Source: Bacteroides intestinalis | GTDB taxonomy: Bacteria > Bacteroidota > Bacteroidia > Bacteroidales > Bacteroidaceae | Length of the DNA: 64,000 bases | Direction: 5' to 3' | NCBI RefSeq assembly: GCF_902364365.1 | Contig: NZ_CABJDN010000005.1 | Location: 248,001 to 312,000, forward strand | Part shown: one piece after another, positions 63,871 through 64,000 of the stretch | How positions within the stretch are numbered: the first letter of the stretch is position 1 | Layout of the letters: every line of letters starts with the position of its first letter | Notes under the pieces: model-generated | Database searches by the model: none | What the model was told of the DNA's origin: nothing | Seen by the model: only the letters and a program-made list of their open reading frames with translations | Program-made: the position numbers and the translations under genes

Positions 63871-64000
63871 CTAAAAACGTAAATTCTTTGACAGAATAGC
63901 CCTCTGGAATATCTGCACTGACTTCTTCTGGAGGTTGGAATGAAAAACCCAAATTGTTGCTGTAAGATATAGTAAAGTCATTGCTCTTCGGTGATGCAAT
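63866..64000 (-). CDS. variable tail cassette protein 7, partial
   Basis: The last 44 residues only, IASPKSNDFTISYSNNLGFS and ending GYSVKEFTFLE. Its ending resembles that of cassette 4 (LTEISFTK). The start lies beyond the window. Confidence 0.6.
   Translation of the reverse strand: MASPKSNDFTISYSNNLGFSFQPPEEVSADIPEGYSVKEFTFLE

Noticed and set aside
1..64000. CRISPR array, rRNA, complete tRNA, insertion sequence, reverse transcriptase of a diversity-generating retroelement
   Set aside because: None seen on reading both strands; repeats present are iterons, promoters and inversion sites.
13400..64000. Integrase, transposase or DNA invertase inside the window
   Set aside because: No tyrosine or serine recombinase or MuA-like protein is visible; these are expected right of the window.

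Overview
The window is a Bacteroides-type (Bacteroidales) chromosome fragment followed by the left and central part of a temperate tailed-phage genome. Three things point to Bacteroides: a SusC/SusD pair, promoters of the TTTG-N19-TAnnTTTG type, and Bacteroidales-only families such as DUF4248 and DUF5053 (names recalled, not searched). I cannot name the species.

Host part (1 to about 13,400). On the minus strand: the start of a DEAD-box RNA helicase, a SusD-like lipoprotein and SusC-like receptor, the phosphoserine phosphatase serB, and a tight lon-tgt-LptF/G-type permease operon joined by ATGA overlaps. On the plus strand: a thioredoxin-fold lipid-free secreted protein without the CxxC pair, and the tRNA methyltransferase trmN6. 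The host part ends in an MNT-type nucleotidyltransferase gene whose HEPN partner survives only as a C-terminal stub. The phage appears to have integrated into that toxin gene.

Phage early part (13,400 to 23,670). A minus-strand repressor operon faces a plus-strand early operon across an operator/promoter region. The early operon holds a small Cro-sized protein, a LuxR-type regulator, several small proteins, a PAPS-reductase-like enzyme and a 1350-residue primase-helicase. An origin-like block of about a dozen 8-bp repeats around an AT-rich palindrome follows.

Phage late part (23,670 to 64,000). Prohead protease, major capsid protein, a probable tail-tube protein and a frameshifted gene pair resembling tail assembly chaperones come first. 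Then an HU-like protein, terminase, portal and connector genes, a lysis cassette (holin, M15 endolysin, single-gene spanin), a tape measure protein and distal tail proteins. Six of these operons start with the same unusual promoter: GTCCTT, exactly 21 bases, then a host-like TAnnTTyG box. This suggests one phage-encoded activator switching on all late genes. Accessory cargo units sit between the late operons, each with its own host-type promoter: an EVE/PUA-like membrane protein, an amidoligase, a KilA-N protein, an XRE-alphaCTD fusion, and small operons behind structured leaders.

The right end (60,755 onward) is a set of seven paralogous small tail genes in mixed orientation. Six have a visible start, and a GCCCGTTAAAA site sits just before each of those starts. 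The sites fall into matching inverted pairs, which predicts at least two invertible segments that change which putative receptor-binding protein is made. No integrase or invertase lies inside the window, and the right end of the prophage is not reached.
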